The translations under genes were made by a program, and so were the position numbers. Below are positions 30,180 to 41,851 of a stretch of DNA of 64,000 nt, piece after piece (within the stretch, counting starts at the first letter, position 1; every line of letters starts with the position of its first letter). This DNA comes from Isochrysis galbana (taxonomy: Eukaryota; Haptophyta; Isochrysidales; Isochrysidaceae): contig CM030934.1 in NCBI GenBank assembly GCA_018136815.1, forward strand, positions 7,214,977 to 7,278,976, in the 5' to 3' direction. Below the pieces are notes generated by a model that did not search any database, was not told the origin of the DNA, and saw only the letters and a list, made by a program, of their open reading frames with translations.

Positions 30180-31070
30180 GCCGGCGATCGGCCGACGCGG
30201 AACCTCCGCGTTTCTTATGGGGATTCGCCCGACATTCACTGCTTTGATTCCCTCACGCGCGCAATCCTCCCATTCTCCCAAAATAGACCTCCATGGGCCG
30301 GACAAGGCGGGGGAGTCACTCACCGACGCCATGGATTTTCGTGGGGTAGAGGGGGTTCGCGGGGGGGGGGGGGGGAAGGGGGGCAGGTAAGGGGGGTCCC
30401 TGGGGAATCCTTGGACACCCAGGAGGGATGGAAAATAGTTGTTAAAAAGCGTGAGTGACCGGCCTACCGCTATCTGTATTTGGCTACATGAATGGGCTTT
30501 TCACTTTTCACTACCTAGATATAGATAGAGCGAGGATTGACACTCATTGACCATCGTTTGCGCAATCTGTCAGAGCAAGGCTGATCTCACTCTTGGAGAT
30601 TGCCTGCGAGGGCGCGCCGGCAGCTAGCGCGGAACGCGGTTCTTGTGGGGAGCTCATGGAGCTTTCCTCGGGGGTGACTACGGGCATGGTGATCGACGCA
30701 CGACGCACGACGCACGCACGGAGCACGGAGGGCGCGGAAGTGTGGAAGGAGGCTTGTGGGAGGTGGTGGCAGGCGACTGGGGGTGGCTCAGGCGCGTGCT
30801 TGGCTTGTATTGACTCGTTGACTCGGGGTATAGACTCGGGAACTCGGGGGGACTCGCTTGGGAACACGGTGGGACTCGACGAAGTTGCTACAAAAATCAC
30901 TCACAAGAAACCAAAAACCAAAGTCCTTGGGCTCTGAAAACTAACGTAAACACTCCGGAATCATACGATAAACAAACCCCTCCCCGCGCGGCGAAGGCTG
31001 AAGTCGCGATCGCTCGTCATGCGCGAAGATATACGGAAAGAGAGCGCATAACTACGCCACCGAAGGGTTC
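30180..31070. other. unassigned intergenic sequence
   Basis: Contains a G-rich stretch near 30350-30390 and short direct repeats (GACGCACGACGCACGACG near 30698, GACTCGTTGACTCGGG near 30810). No supported gene. Confidence 0.4.
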
Positions 31071-31071
31071 G

Positions 31072-31532
31072 AACTATCGTTAAAGTGAAACTCGTCCGCT
31101 GAAGCCAACGCGGAGGGTCGAGGAGAGATCCAAACTCGCGCGGGGGGAGAAGGCGATGTGCGGAGAGACCTTCTAGACAAGCGACGAGCAAGGGGCGACG
31201 AAACAAGATGCGAGACGCGAGGCGCGTGCCATTCGTTCTTCCTTTCTTTCATCGAAACCGCGACGAAACTAACATTAAACGTCGGTGCCCCCTCCGCGAG
31301 GATCGCGAAGAAGAACGGACGAGATGGAGGCAATCATCGAAGGAACCGCGAGAGGAATCGAAGCGAGGGGGGGGGAGAACAACGACGGCCGGAGGAAACG
31401 AACCGCGCGCGGGGGAGAAGAGAACCTCGCGCGGGGGGAGCGCGGAGAGACCACGGCGGCTTGCGTAGCCTTTGCGAGCCCATTTGGATTCCTTGAAATT
31501 TGGCTTCGTTTGTTTTCGTTTTAACGATAGTT
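31072..31532. mobile_element. MITE-like element with terminal inverted repeats
   Basis: The left end AACTATCGTTAAAGTGAAAC (31072-31091) is inverted at the right end, where TTTAACGATAGTT ends at 31532; about 15 of the first 20 bases match. The interior is purine-rich, with repeated CGCGCGGGGGGAG motifs and no coding sequence. Target-site duplication is not clear. The same terminal motif forms the 5' hairpin at 23722, so the ends may instead be two retroelement heads facing each other. Confidence 0.45.
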
Positions 31533-31629
31533 GTAAGGTTTTGAGAGTAGATTGTTTTGGAGCCCTACTAACTGGGCAACATCGCACCTTTCCTCCATGT
31601 ACTTGAAAGGATAATCTCAATCGTTCGCT

Positions 31630-33621
31630 TCAAGCACGCCTGTTCACCTCCTCGTAGGTGGAGAGGGAAAGTCTGGAGCTATTGCGGGAGAGATGATATC
31701 CGAAAATTGCGAGCAACAGCCCTGCCGCGAGAAAGATGACGAGTATTGCGCTGCTGGTGTATCCATTGAAGCCCGCGGCAGCCGGCAAATGCGACGGAGC
31801 CCTATTCGAGCCTTCGGCGCCAGGAAGCGGTGAATCACCGCGTCGTGAATTCATCTCAGCGAGGTACGAGTGCAAGGCACCAAGCGTCCATTCGACTTCC
31901 ATCCCGTCGATCTCGCCATAGAACTCGACTACTGCATCTTCACGCGATAGCCCATACCCGTCGGAGAGGAGCCGGGATGCATAGAGGAGGTCGAAGCATC
32001 TCCAAGCCATCGCACCATCGGGTGTCAAAGGGTCACGACCTTTGAGACGGACAAAGAGGCGGCTGTATGGCTCTGCACACAATGCGTGAGCAGCAGTGCC
32101 TAATTCCGCCACGGAATATCGAGGGGGTTCCCGCCGCTCCAGGTAGCCGGCGAGGCGCGCAAAGTTGACCGCGTAATACAGAAGAGACATGCCGATGAAA
32201 CGTCGTCCATTGATTGAGGGCTATCAGATGAGTTGGTTGAGGGGATGATAATGTTAGCTTGATCCAAATGGAGCAACGAGCTTGCCCCGCTTGGCTACGT
32301 GCACAATATCATCCGGGGAGAGATGCACATCGCCTTCTCTAGCGCACACCTGCCCAACAGTGTGGTCAAATTTGCCGAGAGCGCGAACAATGCCTGCTTC
32401 GCAGGCGACCGGCGACCCCGTGCCACAAAATCCCCCGGAAGTAGGGCCAGAAATAAGCTCCCACGCCCCATTGGCACAGGCATCGGACGGCAGACAGGCA
32501 GCGAGCTCAGTACCGGTGAGCGCAGCCATTACCTACGGCAAGGGGAACCCGATGGTCTAGGTGATAAAAGGCCGGACGACAGGTGAGCAACAAATACGTT
32601 TCTGCCCGTACCCAACCCTCCCAAGCTCCACCGCCGCCGCAAACCGATGCGGACACAAGAGGGACACCCGGCGGCACCTGCTTATTTCCAAAACCGAGGT
32701 GTGAATGAGAGAAAACGCGGGACTCTCGCTTGCCGCGGCGGCTCGGCAGGGATATGGAGATGGTCCCAGCATGGCCATTGTCCGTGGCTGATCGTGGCAA
32801 TGGTGTTGTGATCTGGGTTGAGGCACCACCCAAGTCAAGAGCACCCACCGTGCCGATCTCCGTCGGAGAAATCTGCAACCAGGAGCACGACGAAACCGGA
32901 ATGATCGTCAAACCGGCAATGCACCCCCCTTCTTTCAGGCGAGGTTGCATGGCTCAGTGCAACATGCATCCTAGGTGTGCACGGATGGCCTCACCTGTCC
33001 AACTTTGGCAAGCAGGTAATTGACAGAGAGGAATCCATAGACACCCTCCAGTTCACCCGATAGTGTGCTGAACGATTCGCGCGACGCTTTAAGCTTGCTC
33101 GGGTATTCTTGCACTGAACGATACAGCGCGTCATACAGCAAGCCTCGGATGGGCTCAGGGACTAGACGCATGCCCCCCGTGGCGTGAAGGAACACAATGG
33201 CGGAGGCCTGCTCGGCTTCAGGGACGGTGCTTGCGGCGAACTCAAGCAGAGGACGGATGGACGCGCCCGCTGTGGAAGGTTCAGACGCAAATGAGGACAC
33301 CCCAGGCTTGACCTTCATCGAGCCCCCCGGCACCGCCCACACTCTCGGCGGCACTGAGCTGTCCGCTGAGCACTCATACCTGCACAAAGGGGATATGGAA
33401 AGGGAGGGTCTAGATGCGATCGATGGGGAGGGGCGGCTGCTGGTGATATTTCTGGGTGTCGCTTCCTGCACACTTTCCATCGCGCACCTGTACACGTGGA
33501 CTCTCGTGCCGGTGGAGCCGGCGTCGAAGATGACAGCGTAGCCCCCACCCCAGCTCACTGGCGCCGCCGCCGCGCAAGCGAGCAAGCAGAGCGGCCAGAG
33601 GGCAAGCCTGGGCGTAGCCAT
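31630..33621 (-). CDS. CD39-type ecto-apyrase (E-NTPDase)
   Basis: Five exons: 33621-33488, 33379-32995, 32872-32678, 32532-32299, 32220-31630; 512 residues. The phases are 2,0,0,0 and all joins are GT-AG. An N-terminal signal or anchor (LALWPLCLLACAAAA) precedes the five apyrase conserved regions: ACR1 IFDAGSTGTRVHVYR (31-45), ACR2 FLHATGGMR (108-116), ACR3 LEGVYGFLSVNYLL (about 155-168), ACR4 GALDLGGASTQ (183-193), and ACR5 starting FIGMSLLYYAVNF (about 325). A membrane segment, SSAILVIFLAAGLLLAIFGY, lies near residue 472. The family hydrolyses nucleoside tri- and diphosphates outside the cell or in the Golgi lumen. Two membrane anchors with the catalytic domain between match CD39. The acceptor ATP/ADP preference cannot be told. 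The exon 4 donor is the least certain join. Confidence 0.92.
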
Positions 33622-33779
33622 GTGCAAGAGGGAGAGGCGGGCGATCGGAGGCGCACGCCAGACTGATTGGTATGAGGCTGGTTCTACCGAGACCTGCCCT
33701 CGCGTGGGCCAGAGAGTAGGCAAGCCGGCCAGCAAGGCGCGCGCTCGCCGCTGATGACCGAGGAGGGCTCCAGTAAGTT

Positions 33780-33905
33780 GGCGAGTATCTAAATACCCCG
33801 TGTCGTAGGACGTCTTGTTAGCTAGCATCCCTAGCCACATCTGTCATCTGTATGCGTTGAGAAGTGTAGTTCTAGTAGTTTTGTAGCATCCCTAGCCACA
33901 TACAC
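33780..33905. repeat. short motif repeated upstream of two unrelated genes
   Basis: GTTAGCTAGCATCCCTAGCC occurs near 33818, with GTAGCATCCCTAGCCACAT again near 33884. A similar block, GTTAGCGAGCATTCCTGGCC, is at about 37050 upstream of the hydratase gene. Weaker forms occur near 45410 and 53205 among repeats, so it may be a repeat end rather than a promoter element. Confidence 0.5.
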
Positions 33906-34560
33906 CGGACGAGCCATGCGCCAACCGCGCACACGCCCATCGCGGGGGAGGGGCTTAGTTGCCGTCGAAGGCTAAGGTCGTGTTCCGTCGAAAGAGGACC
34001 AGATGATTTTAGCTATTTCAAGAACTCCAAATAAAGTTTAGCGCCGCTGCCGCTGTGCGCGCTCCTGCTTCTGCTCGACGCTGTCCACAGCACTAGAGTC
34101 TAGACTTATACTCACGCAACAAGAAAATTCTGACGCTCTTCCATCGCCAAAGGCGAAACCCTTGCTTCCCAATCATCGCCGTTTCCCAGGAAAATGAGAG
34201 GTCGTACAAAGCTTACCTATGAGGCTGAAACTGAAACGTGCTCAAGCGCTCATTCATATTCACATACATAGGCCAGCAACGATTCTTCGCCGGAGCAGTG
34301 GCGGCATCCAGACCTACGACCTACGGCATGTACGTGCACTAGCTGGTTATAAAGCCGGGGCGAACCCAGAAAGAAGCGAATCGTCGATGCCTATTGAATG
34401 GGACATACAAGTGACAAATTGAGCTGACCCATTGGGTCTTAGGGTAATGAGGAAGGAGGAGGAAGGGGCCAAGCCGGCAGTAGGTAGCCGCGGCGGTAGG
34501 AATGGCTTTAGGGCTGCCCATGGGGTCTATGTGCTCTCGGCGGAACGTGACTTGTGGGTG
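33906..34560. other. unassigned intergenic sequence
   Basis: Holds one copy (33974-34000) of a dispersed motif, GTCGTGTTCCGTCGAAAGAG, also seen near 54217 (minus) and 60398. No gene recognised. Confidence 0.4.
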
Positions 34561-34564
34561 GGAA

Positions 34565-35520
34565 AAAAAACTTCTTAACATTCTCGCCGCGCGCGCGACA
34601 CTGCATCTTAACTGTGCAGCCACGCCCGCTGCCCTCGCCCTCCCTCCACCTGCCTTGCGGCCCGTCCCTCGTGCACTACCTAGGGGCTGGGTGTGTGGGG
34701 TTTCCTGCAGCAGGCGGCGTGTTCCGATCCCCGATAGGTTTTCCTCTACTTCCTCCTGTGCCATCGGGCTACCGGTTTAGGTGTTGTCCGTTTCGAGTTA
34801 GGGTGGCGAATGGGTGTGTCTCATCGGGTCTGAGGGCTGGGGAGGGGTAGAAAGGTGAGTCGCGGCGGTGGTCTGTGTGCGATTAAGCGAGTCTGTCGGC
34901 CATATTGAGCGCTTGTGCTATCGCGGTTAGATTTGTGCCCAGCATTAGGGTGCCTTCGTCGTTGATCGTAAATACAGGGGCGCAGAGCTCGCGCGGGGAT
35001 TTAAGCTTCGGTTTTCTCCCTTGGGAGGCTTTGCTGGTGCGTGCGGTCGAGGTCCAGTCCGGGGGTTCAAGGCCTCTGGCGAGGGCTGTGAATCTGACAA
35101 GGGTCCTCTCAATGACCGGCACGTGATGGAAGGTGTAGTTATCGAACTCCACTCTGCAGAATTCGCCTATTATATATCGCCATGATATGAGGTAGAGGGC
35201 TTTGAGGCTGTCCGGTGTCGGTGTATTCGGGTATGCGAACAGCCTATCCTTGATTTTCTGGGCCGTTGATCTGTTCCTTTCCGGCGTGTATCCTGCCACA
35301 GCTTCTATGGCTTGGAATATTGGTTGCGTGGAGGGGCATCTGGCCAGGTGCGTCGAGCTCTCGCGGTGTTTCCCGCATAGTCTGCATCTCGTAGTAGGTG
35401 CCGCGGCGAATCGGTTGCGCGTGGCTATCCTTCTATGGGTGATGTGTTTGAAATGGGGGTGTTTGTCCGTATGTTTGAGCGACTTGTGGGTGGAGATGAG
35501 TAGAATTCACCGACCGTGGT
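34565..35520 (-). mobile_element. LINE-1-type retrotransposon, 3' part of ORF2 and 3' UTR
   Basis: Minus-sense, 5'-truncated. The frame reads a CCHC-like knuckle, CRLCGKHRESSTHLARC, then a conserved C-terminal helix region (AGYTPERNRSTAQKIKDRLF and WRYIIGEFCRVEFD) and stops at 34883. The arrangement is typical of non-LTR retrotransposon ORF2 C-termini. The 3' UTR ends GCGGCGAGAATGTTAAGAAG and a run of eight T on the coding strand. Reverse transcriptase and endonuclease are absent from this copy. Family A elements and other truncated copies share this 3' end. Confidence 0.85.
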
Positions 35521-35606
35521 GAGGGGATCACACGACCGAAGCGTGTGGCCGTACGTGGGTGGGGCACGAGTCGGGGACGAGCGTGAGTGCACTCAAAACT
35601 CACACA

Positions 35607-35804
35607 TTAGAGCGCAAGCCCCATTTCTGACAATGCTACACATGATGAACAGCCCACTTCTTTCCAAATACGCCTAATCTTTGTGTGCTGCAGCCTAGCA
35701 ATACGCTCTTCCTCTAGACGAGGGCGATAATGTGCCGGATCTGGAATGTTGGCCCCGTCATCGGGAGTGCCTTCATCTGCGCAAAGAACAACCGCACAGA
35801 CCAT
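35607..35804 (-). CDS. small hypothetical ORF (65 residues)
   Basis: An ATG-started minus-strand frame, MVCAVVLCADEGTPDDGANI..., with a charged segment (YRPRLEEERIARLQHTKIRR). It begins 61 bp after the hydratase stop on the same strand, so it could be 3' UTR. No family recognised. Confidence 0.25.
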   Translation of the reverse strand: MVCAVVLCADEGTPDDGANIPDPAHYRPRLEEERIARLQHTKIRRIWKEVGCSSCVALSEMGLAL

Positions 35805-35865
35805 CCTATTTGACGAAGCAGTAGGGTGTTAATTCCTCTCCATCCCAAACATCATCGAGCGGCGC

Positions 35866-36729
35866 CTATGCGGCGGTCCAGCTGGGTTTGCGCTTGTCAA
35901 GAAACGCACCGACACCTTCCCGTCCCTCGGGCGACTCGCGCTGCACGCTGAGCCGACGCGCTGTCTCATGGAGCAAGGTGTCATCGCATTCGCGCAACTG
36001 GACCGCGCTGATAAGCAACTTGCTCGCGGCCACCGCAGTCGGTGCGGATTGCATGAGCTCCGATCCCAACCTCTCGGCCCAATCAGTGAGTTCTTTCTCG
36101 TCCTCCACAACCTCATGTAAGAGCCCGATCGCCACGGCCTTCTCCGCAGTGAAGCGCTCACCGGTCAGAAAGTACCGCCGAGCTTGCGCTGGCGATATGC
36201 GTGGCACCACGTACGGAGAGATGGTCGCGGGTATGAGGCCCAGACGCACCTCGGACAGCGAAAAGGTTGCGGAGCGTACGCCCACTGCGATGTCGCACGC
36301 GCAGATTAGCCCTACCCCGCCGCCAAATGCATTGCCCTGCACGAGCGCCACAGTTGCGCACGGCAAATCTGCCAGCTTCTGGAGCATTCGTGAGAGCTGG
36401 AGCGCATCCGCCTCATTCTCCTCCGGAGAAAGCTGAGCGGCGGCGCGCATCCAATTGAGATCCCCCCCAGCGCAGAAGCTCCGCCCTTCGGCACGTACGA
36501 ACAGCGCGCGCAGCCCGTCGGCTGCTCGGAGGCCGTCGAGCGTTGCCGAGAGAGAGCTGACCATCTCAATGTTGAAGGCGTTGTGCACGTTGGGCCGCGC
36601 GAGAGTGAGCTCGAAGAAGCCCGGTCGGCGGGCGATTGGGCGCAATGTGTGACCGTACCCGCCGCCTAGCGTTGCTGCGCCCCGCGCCGCGTGTGGCAGG
36701 CGGAGCAGACCTCTCCGGCGCAGAAGCAT
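35866..36729 (-). CDS. methylglutaconyl-CoA hydratase, LiuC type
   Basis: Single exon, 287 residues from the ATG at 36729. The first 20 residues (MLLRRRGLLRLPHAARGAAT) look like a mitochondrial transit peptide. The crotonase fold motifs are clear: SFCAGGDLNWM (about 84-94), an oxyanion-hole region, GNAFGGGVGLICACDIAV (132-149), and LSEVRLGLIPATISPYVV (158-175). These match bacterial LiuC and AtuE-like hydratases more closely than animal AUH. The first catalytic Glu position of classic crotonase (G-G-G-x-E) is not Glu here, as in the LiuC branch, while the second (Glu160 in SEV) is kept. It would hydrate 3-methylglutaconyl-CoA to HMG-CoA in leucine breakdown. The substrate is inferred. A CT-rich tract (coding strand) precedes the gene. 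Confidence 0.85.
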   Translation of the reverse strand: MLLRRRGLLRLPHAARGAATLGGGYGHTLRPIARRPGFFELTLARPNVHNAFNIEMVSSLSATLDGLRAADGLRALFVRAEGRSFCAGGDLNWMRAAAQLSPEENEADALQLSRMLQKLADLPCATVALVQGNAFGGGVGLICACDIAVGVRSATFSLSEVRLGLIPATISPYVVPRISPAQARRYFLTGERFTAEKAVAIGLLHEVVEDEKELTDWAERLGSELMQSAPTAVAASKLLISAVQLRECDDTLLHETARRLSVQRESPEGREGVGAFLDKRKPSWTAA

Positions 36730-36759
36730 CCTTCCCACGAAAGAGTAGGAGAGGGGGGA

Positions 36760-37015
36760 GGGGGGCGAGGGGAGAGGGAGGGAGAGGGATGATGGATGGG
36801 TGGGGGAGAGAGAATGGGGGGGGGGGGGGGGAGAGGGGGGGGGGGGGGGGGGGGGCGGGGGGCGAGGGGGGGGACGGAGCCAACCGGCGCAGAAGCGGCC
36901 CTGGATAACGGTACAGAGAGCGAGAGAGAAAGAGAGAGAGAGAAAGAGAGAGGGAGAAAGAGAGAGAGAGAAAGAGAGAGGGAGAAAGAGAGAGGGAGGG
37001 AGGGAGGCAGAGAGA
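36760..37015. repeat. G-rich and GA-rich low-complexity tract
   Basis: G homopolymers (about 36817-36860) and a GAGAGAAA tract (about 36917-37000). On the hydratase coding strand this is a CT-rich leader directly upstream of the start codon. Confidence 0.9.
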
Positions 37016-37029
37016 TATCGTTAGAACTT

Positions 37030-37075
37030 ATAGCGTCGTAGGATATCTTGTTAGCGAGCATTCCTGGCCACATTG
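37030..37075 (-). repeat. copy of the motif seen upstream of the apyrase gene
   Basis: GTCGTAGGATATCTTGTTAG then CGAGCATTCCTGGCCACAT, close to 33795-33840. Both lie 5' of a minus-strand gene. Confidence 0.5.
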
Positions 37076-37318
37076 TTCGAGTAGAGCGCGTGGGGCAGCT
37101 GTGGGCAGGCCCATGCCGAGTAGCGAGACGAGGGCTAGGTGTAGCATGGTCTTAGCGATGCAACGAGGGGACGAGATCGGAGGACACCTAATTCTAATTA
37201 AAATTAAGGTGGTTCTTTAGGATTTAGAAAGAGGTGGGAAATCGGCAGGTGGGCGGCGGGGCGCGCGCTCTCCAGCGAGGAGCTCTCCCTCTCCAAGGGA
37301 GGCCGTGAGGCCGTGGCG

Positions 37319-37813
37319 ATGTATGGGATGCCTGCCCTCGACGACCCGCTGGGCACCATTCCAGTGGAGTTAGGTGGGCTCCCCAGCGCGGGTTCTGCGG
37401 CCCCCGAGCATGCCGCGCCGCCTCTGCACATGGTGCAAGTGCAGCGTGGCGACCTGCCCACATCGTCTGCGCTTCTGTACCCGGTGTGCGACCCACCCGA
37501 CGATGACGAGGCAGCCGCTGTCGTGGCAGAGGCAGCGGCAGCTGGGCAAGTGGCAGCGTGCGCAGAGCAGTGGCTCCAGGGAGTGAGGCTGGACGCGGAC
37601 GGACAGCAGTGGCTGTGTTGGGTGGAGTGGCCATACTCAGGCCCAGGGTTCGAGGACAAAGTGGGCAAGAATTTCAGGTGGTGCACACGCCGGGGCTGCG
37701 TCAGGACACTCTCTCACACCCAAATTGGCCACAGGTCTAAGCTGCCGCGCTGCGCGGAGCGTAAAATCGAGGAGTTGCATGGCGAGTCTGTCGTCGGCTT
37801 CTCCGAGCAATAA
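37319..37813 (+). CDS. hypothetical protein
   Basis: An ATG-started frame of 164 residues (MYGMPALDDPLGTIPVELGG). It has an Ala-rich middle, then a Trp/Cys segment (WLCWVEWPYSGPGFEDKVGK and FRWCTRRGC) that looks more protein-like than random sequence. No family recognised. It may be a fragment of a larger or transposon-related gene. Confidence 0.3.
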   Translation: MYGMPALDDPLGTIPVELGGLPSAGSAAPEHAAPPLHMVQVQRGDLPTSSALLYPVCDPPDDDEAAAVVAEAAAAGQVAACAEQWLQGVRLDADGQQWLCWVEWPYSGPGFEDKVGKNFRWCTRRGCVRTLSHTQIGHRSKLPRCAERKIEELHGESVVGFSEQ

Positions 37814-39695
37814 GGGGGTGTTAGAGGTGTGCATAGGGCAGTAGGAATGGGTGCCTCTACTTGTGCATGTGTGTGCTGCAAGTCACATCATGGGAAGTAA
37901 TGATACTCCTAGTAAATTTCCACCGTCTCAGATTTTGAAAATTTTGCGCACATTGGCCCGTTTGGTAGCCGTCTAGCCGACTTCTGAGAGTACTCCTCTC
38001 CGCCCCGATTTCAGTGGGAGAAGGGGCGGAGGCTCAGAAATCCTGAGGAACCACCTTAAACGTACACCAAGGCACATGGGTGAGTCCCTTCTACGACAAA
38101 AAACTCCAGACATTCCCCAACAGCATGACACTGATGCTGCCTTAAAGACAAGGAAGGACGGACTCAGCCCTCAGCCCGAAGACTGGAAGGGATAACATCA
38201 CATACATCAATCAGAATTGAGAAGTGTAGCCCAGTGACGATATAGAAGGTTGTCTTATCGAGATATTTTGGTGAAGATATCCAGTACCAATCCAAATAGC
38301 AAATAGGAGCTGATATATCTTGCGGAGATATTGTTCTCGAGCTATTGCGAGCTGTGACCCCAGGATTCTTAATCGAGTCACTAGCAGCGGGCCCGTTCCG
38401 AGATCATAAAATGTGGTTTATGATCTCCGGCTGAGAGGCTCGTTCAAGGCCTCCTCCACCTCCAACGCCACATTATGTTCATCGATCGAGCATATCTTGA
38501 GGAAACCCGCGCCGCGGCTCCCATGTTGCCACCCCAGGAGGATAGCCCTCCCACAGCACGCGGCACAACACTGTGCCCTGTCTGACTCTTCTCCCTTCTC
38601 CCATCCACCATCCACACATCCTCTCCCGAGGCAATCATCTTCCCAATTCCCAATGATATTAGCCTCTCAACTTCAACTTCGGGCGGTCAAATATAACTAC
38701 TAACATGTATGGGTATGGGGGATGGGGGGGGCTGCATTTTTTGACCGTTTTCCAAAGCCCAGAGAAAACTGCCCGGGGGGCCCATCTGCCGCTACGAAAA
38801 ATTCTCGAGGAAAATAGTGCCCCCCCCCCCTCCCCCCTCCCCCTCGCTCCCCCTCTGCACACGCGCTAGGGCTCTAACAACAATAAACAATAAAGAACTC
38901 GGCGGTCGCACCGCCGGGCCGATAAGATTATTTCGGGGGCGTTGTTTCATGACACGCGATTCCCCCGCCGAGATCCGCGATCCGCCACGCCGCCATGTAG
39001 CACGTACTATCGGGCGCCCGACCTCCATCGAGTGCCTAGAGCAGGGGGGGGGCGTCACCCGCGGAGCACCACGGGCACCCCATAGCGCGTGCACACGGCT
39101 GCCTTGGCCACAAGAGAGTCCGCCCTGACCAACCCGGCCCGCCCCTCGCACGAATCGTCCGCTTTCGTACTCGAGTACTCGACAACGATACTGGGTGTTC
39201 CTCGCCAATACGGTGCGGGGGGGGGGGGGGGGGGGGGGTTGAGTGAGGGGAGTATGGTAGTTAGTGAGCACCTAGCATCTAGCTAGCTAGTGCATGCCGC
39301 GGGCGTGGCCATAGATTATCAAGGATTTTTTCGGTCATAGCACCATATGTTGACACAGCGACCGACATAGCACATGCAACGTGCCATGTGAAGGCACGGC
39401 TCATGAGCAGCACACGCACACGGTGTCCACGAGACATGAAGCGATGTTGATGCAAGATGCTTCACCGTGCCATAAAGGCTTGAAATAGGCGCTCCTACCT
39501 AGCGATCCACGTACGACTCTCTGAAGGGATTTTTCGTTTGCTCGTAGCAGCACTTTATAGAAGCCGTCTGTTTCTGCATTCAAGTGCGTGGACGTTCCAT
39601 TCGTTCCCCCTTCTACACCTACCTAGTCCATAAGCATGTTGTCAAACAGATAAGACATCTTGGCTAGAGATCCGCGTTTGCAAGCCATAATAGTT
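37814..39695. other. long intergenic stretch without recognised genes
   Basis: Contains AT-richer sequence at about 37900-38420 with repeated GAGATATT strings, a C-rich run at 38820-38850 and a G homopolymer of about 20 at 39219-39238. The open frames are short and show no domains. Confidence 0.4.
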
Positions 39696-41563
<1,868 letters not shown>

Positions 41564-41647
41564 GGCAACACTGCCGCTCTCGCTTGCCGCCCCTTCTCCC
41601 CTTGTCTCTCCGTGTGTTGGGTGTCGGGCTCCGCGGGTGATGATGGG

Positions 41648-41747
41648 NNNNNNNNNNNNNNNNNNNNNNNNNNNNNNNNNNNNNNNNNNNNNNNNNNNNN
41701 NNNNNNNNNNNNNNNNNNNNNNNNNNNNNNNNNNNNNNNNNNNNNNN
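41648..41747. other. assembly gap (100 N)
   Basis: Exactly 100 N, between the 5' ends of the glycosyltransferase-like gene and the Patched-like gene. The missing sequence may include the first half of the latter. Confidence 0.99.
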
Positions 41748-41851
41748 TAGCGCAGTGCTTACTCCCCACCTCTCGCCCTCACCTCTCCCAGTCGCGCTGT
41801 GCACTCTGGCCTTGCATAGTGCTTCAAGAAAAGAGCCAGCGCGCTGTGCAG

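Noticed and set aside
29466-30458. 330-codon frame through the 204-bp satellite
   Set aside because: Open because the unit is 68 codons long. No domain, and frames on the opposite strand are equally open.
30544-30937. Frames of about 114-118 codons on both strands
   Set aside because: No domain, no ATG-anchored conserved start, and direct repeats explain the openness.
35866-36738. GTG start for the hydratase gene, and GTG starts for several other frames
   Set aside because: Eukaryotic nuclear genes start at ATG; the nearest ATG gives a plausible transit peptide.
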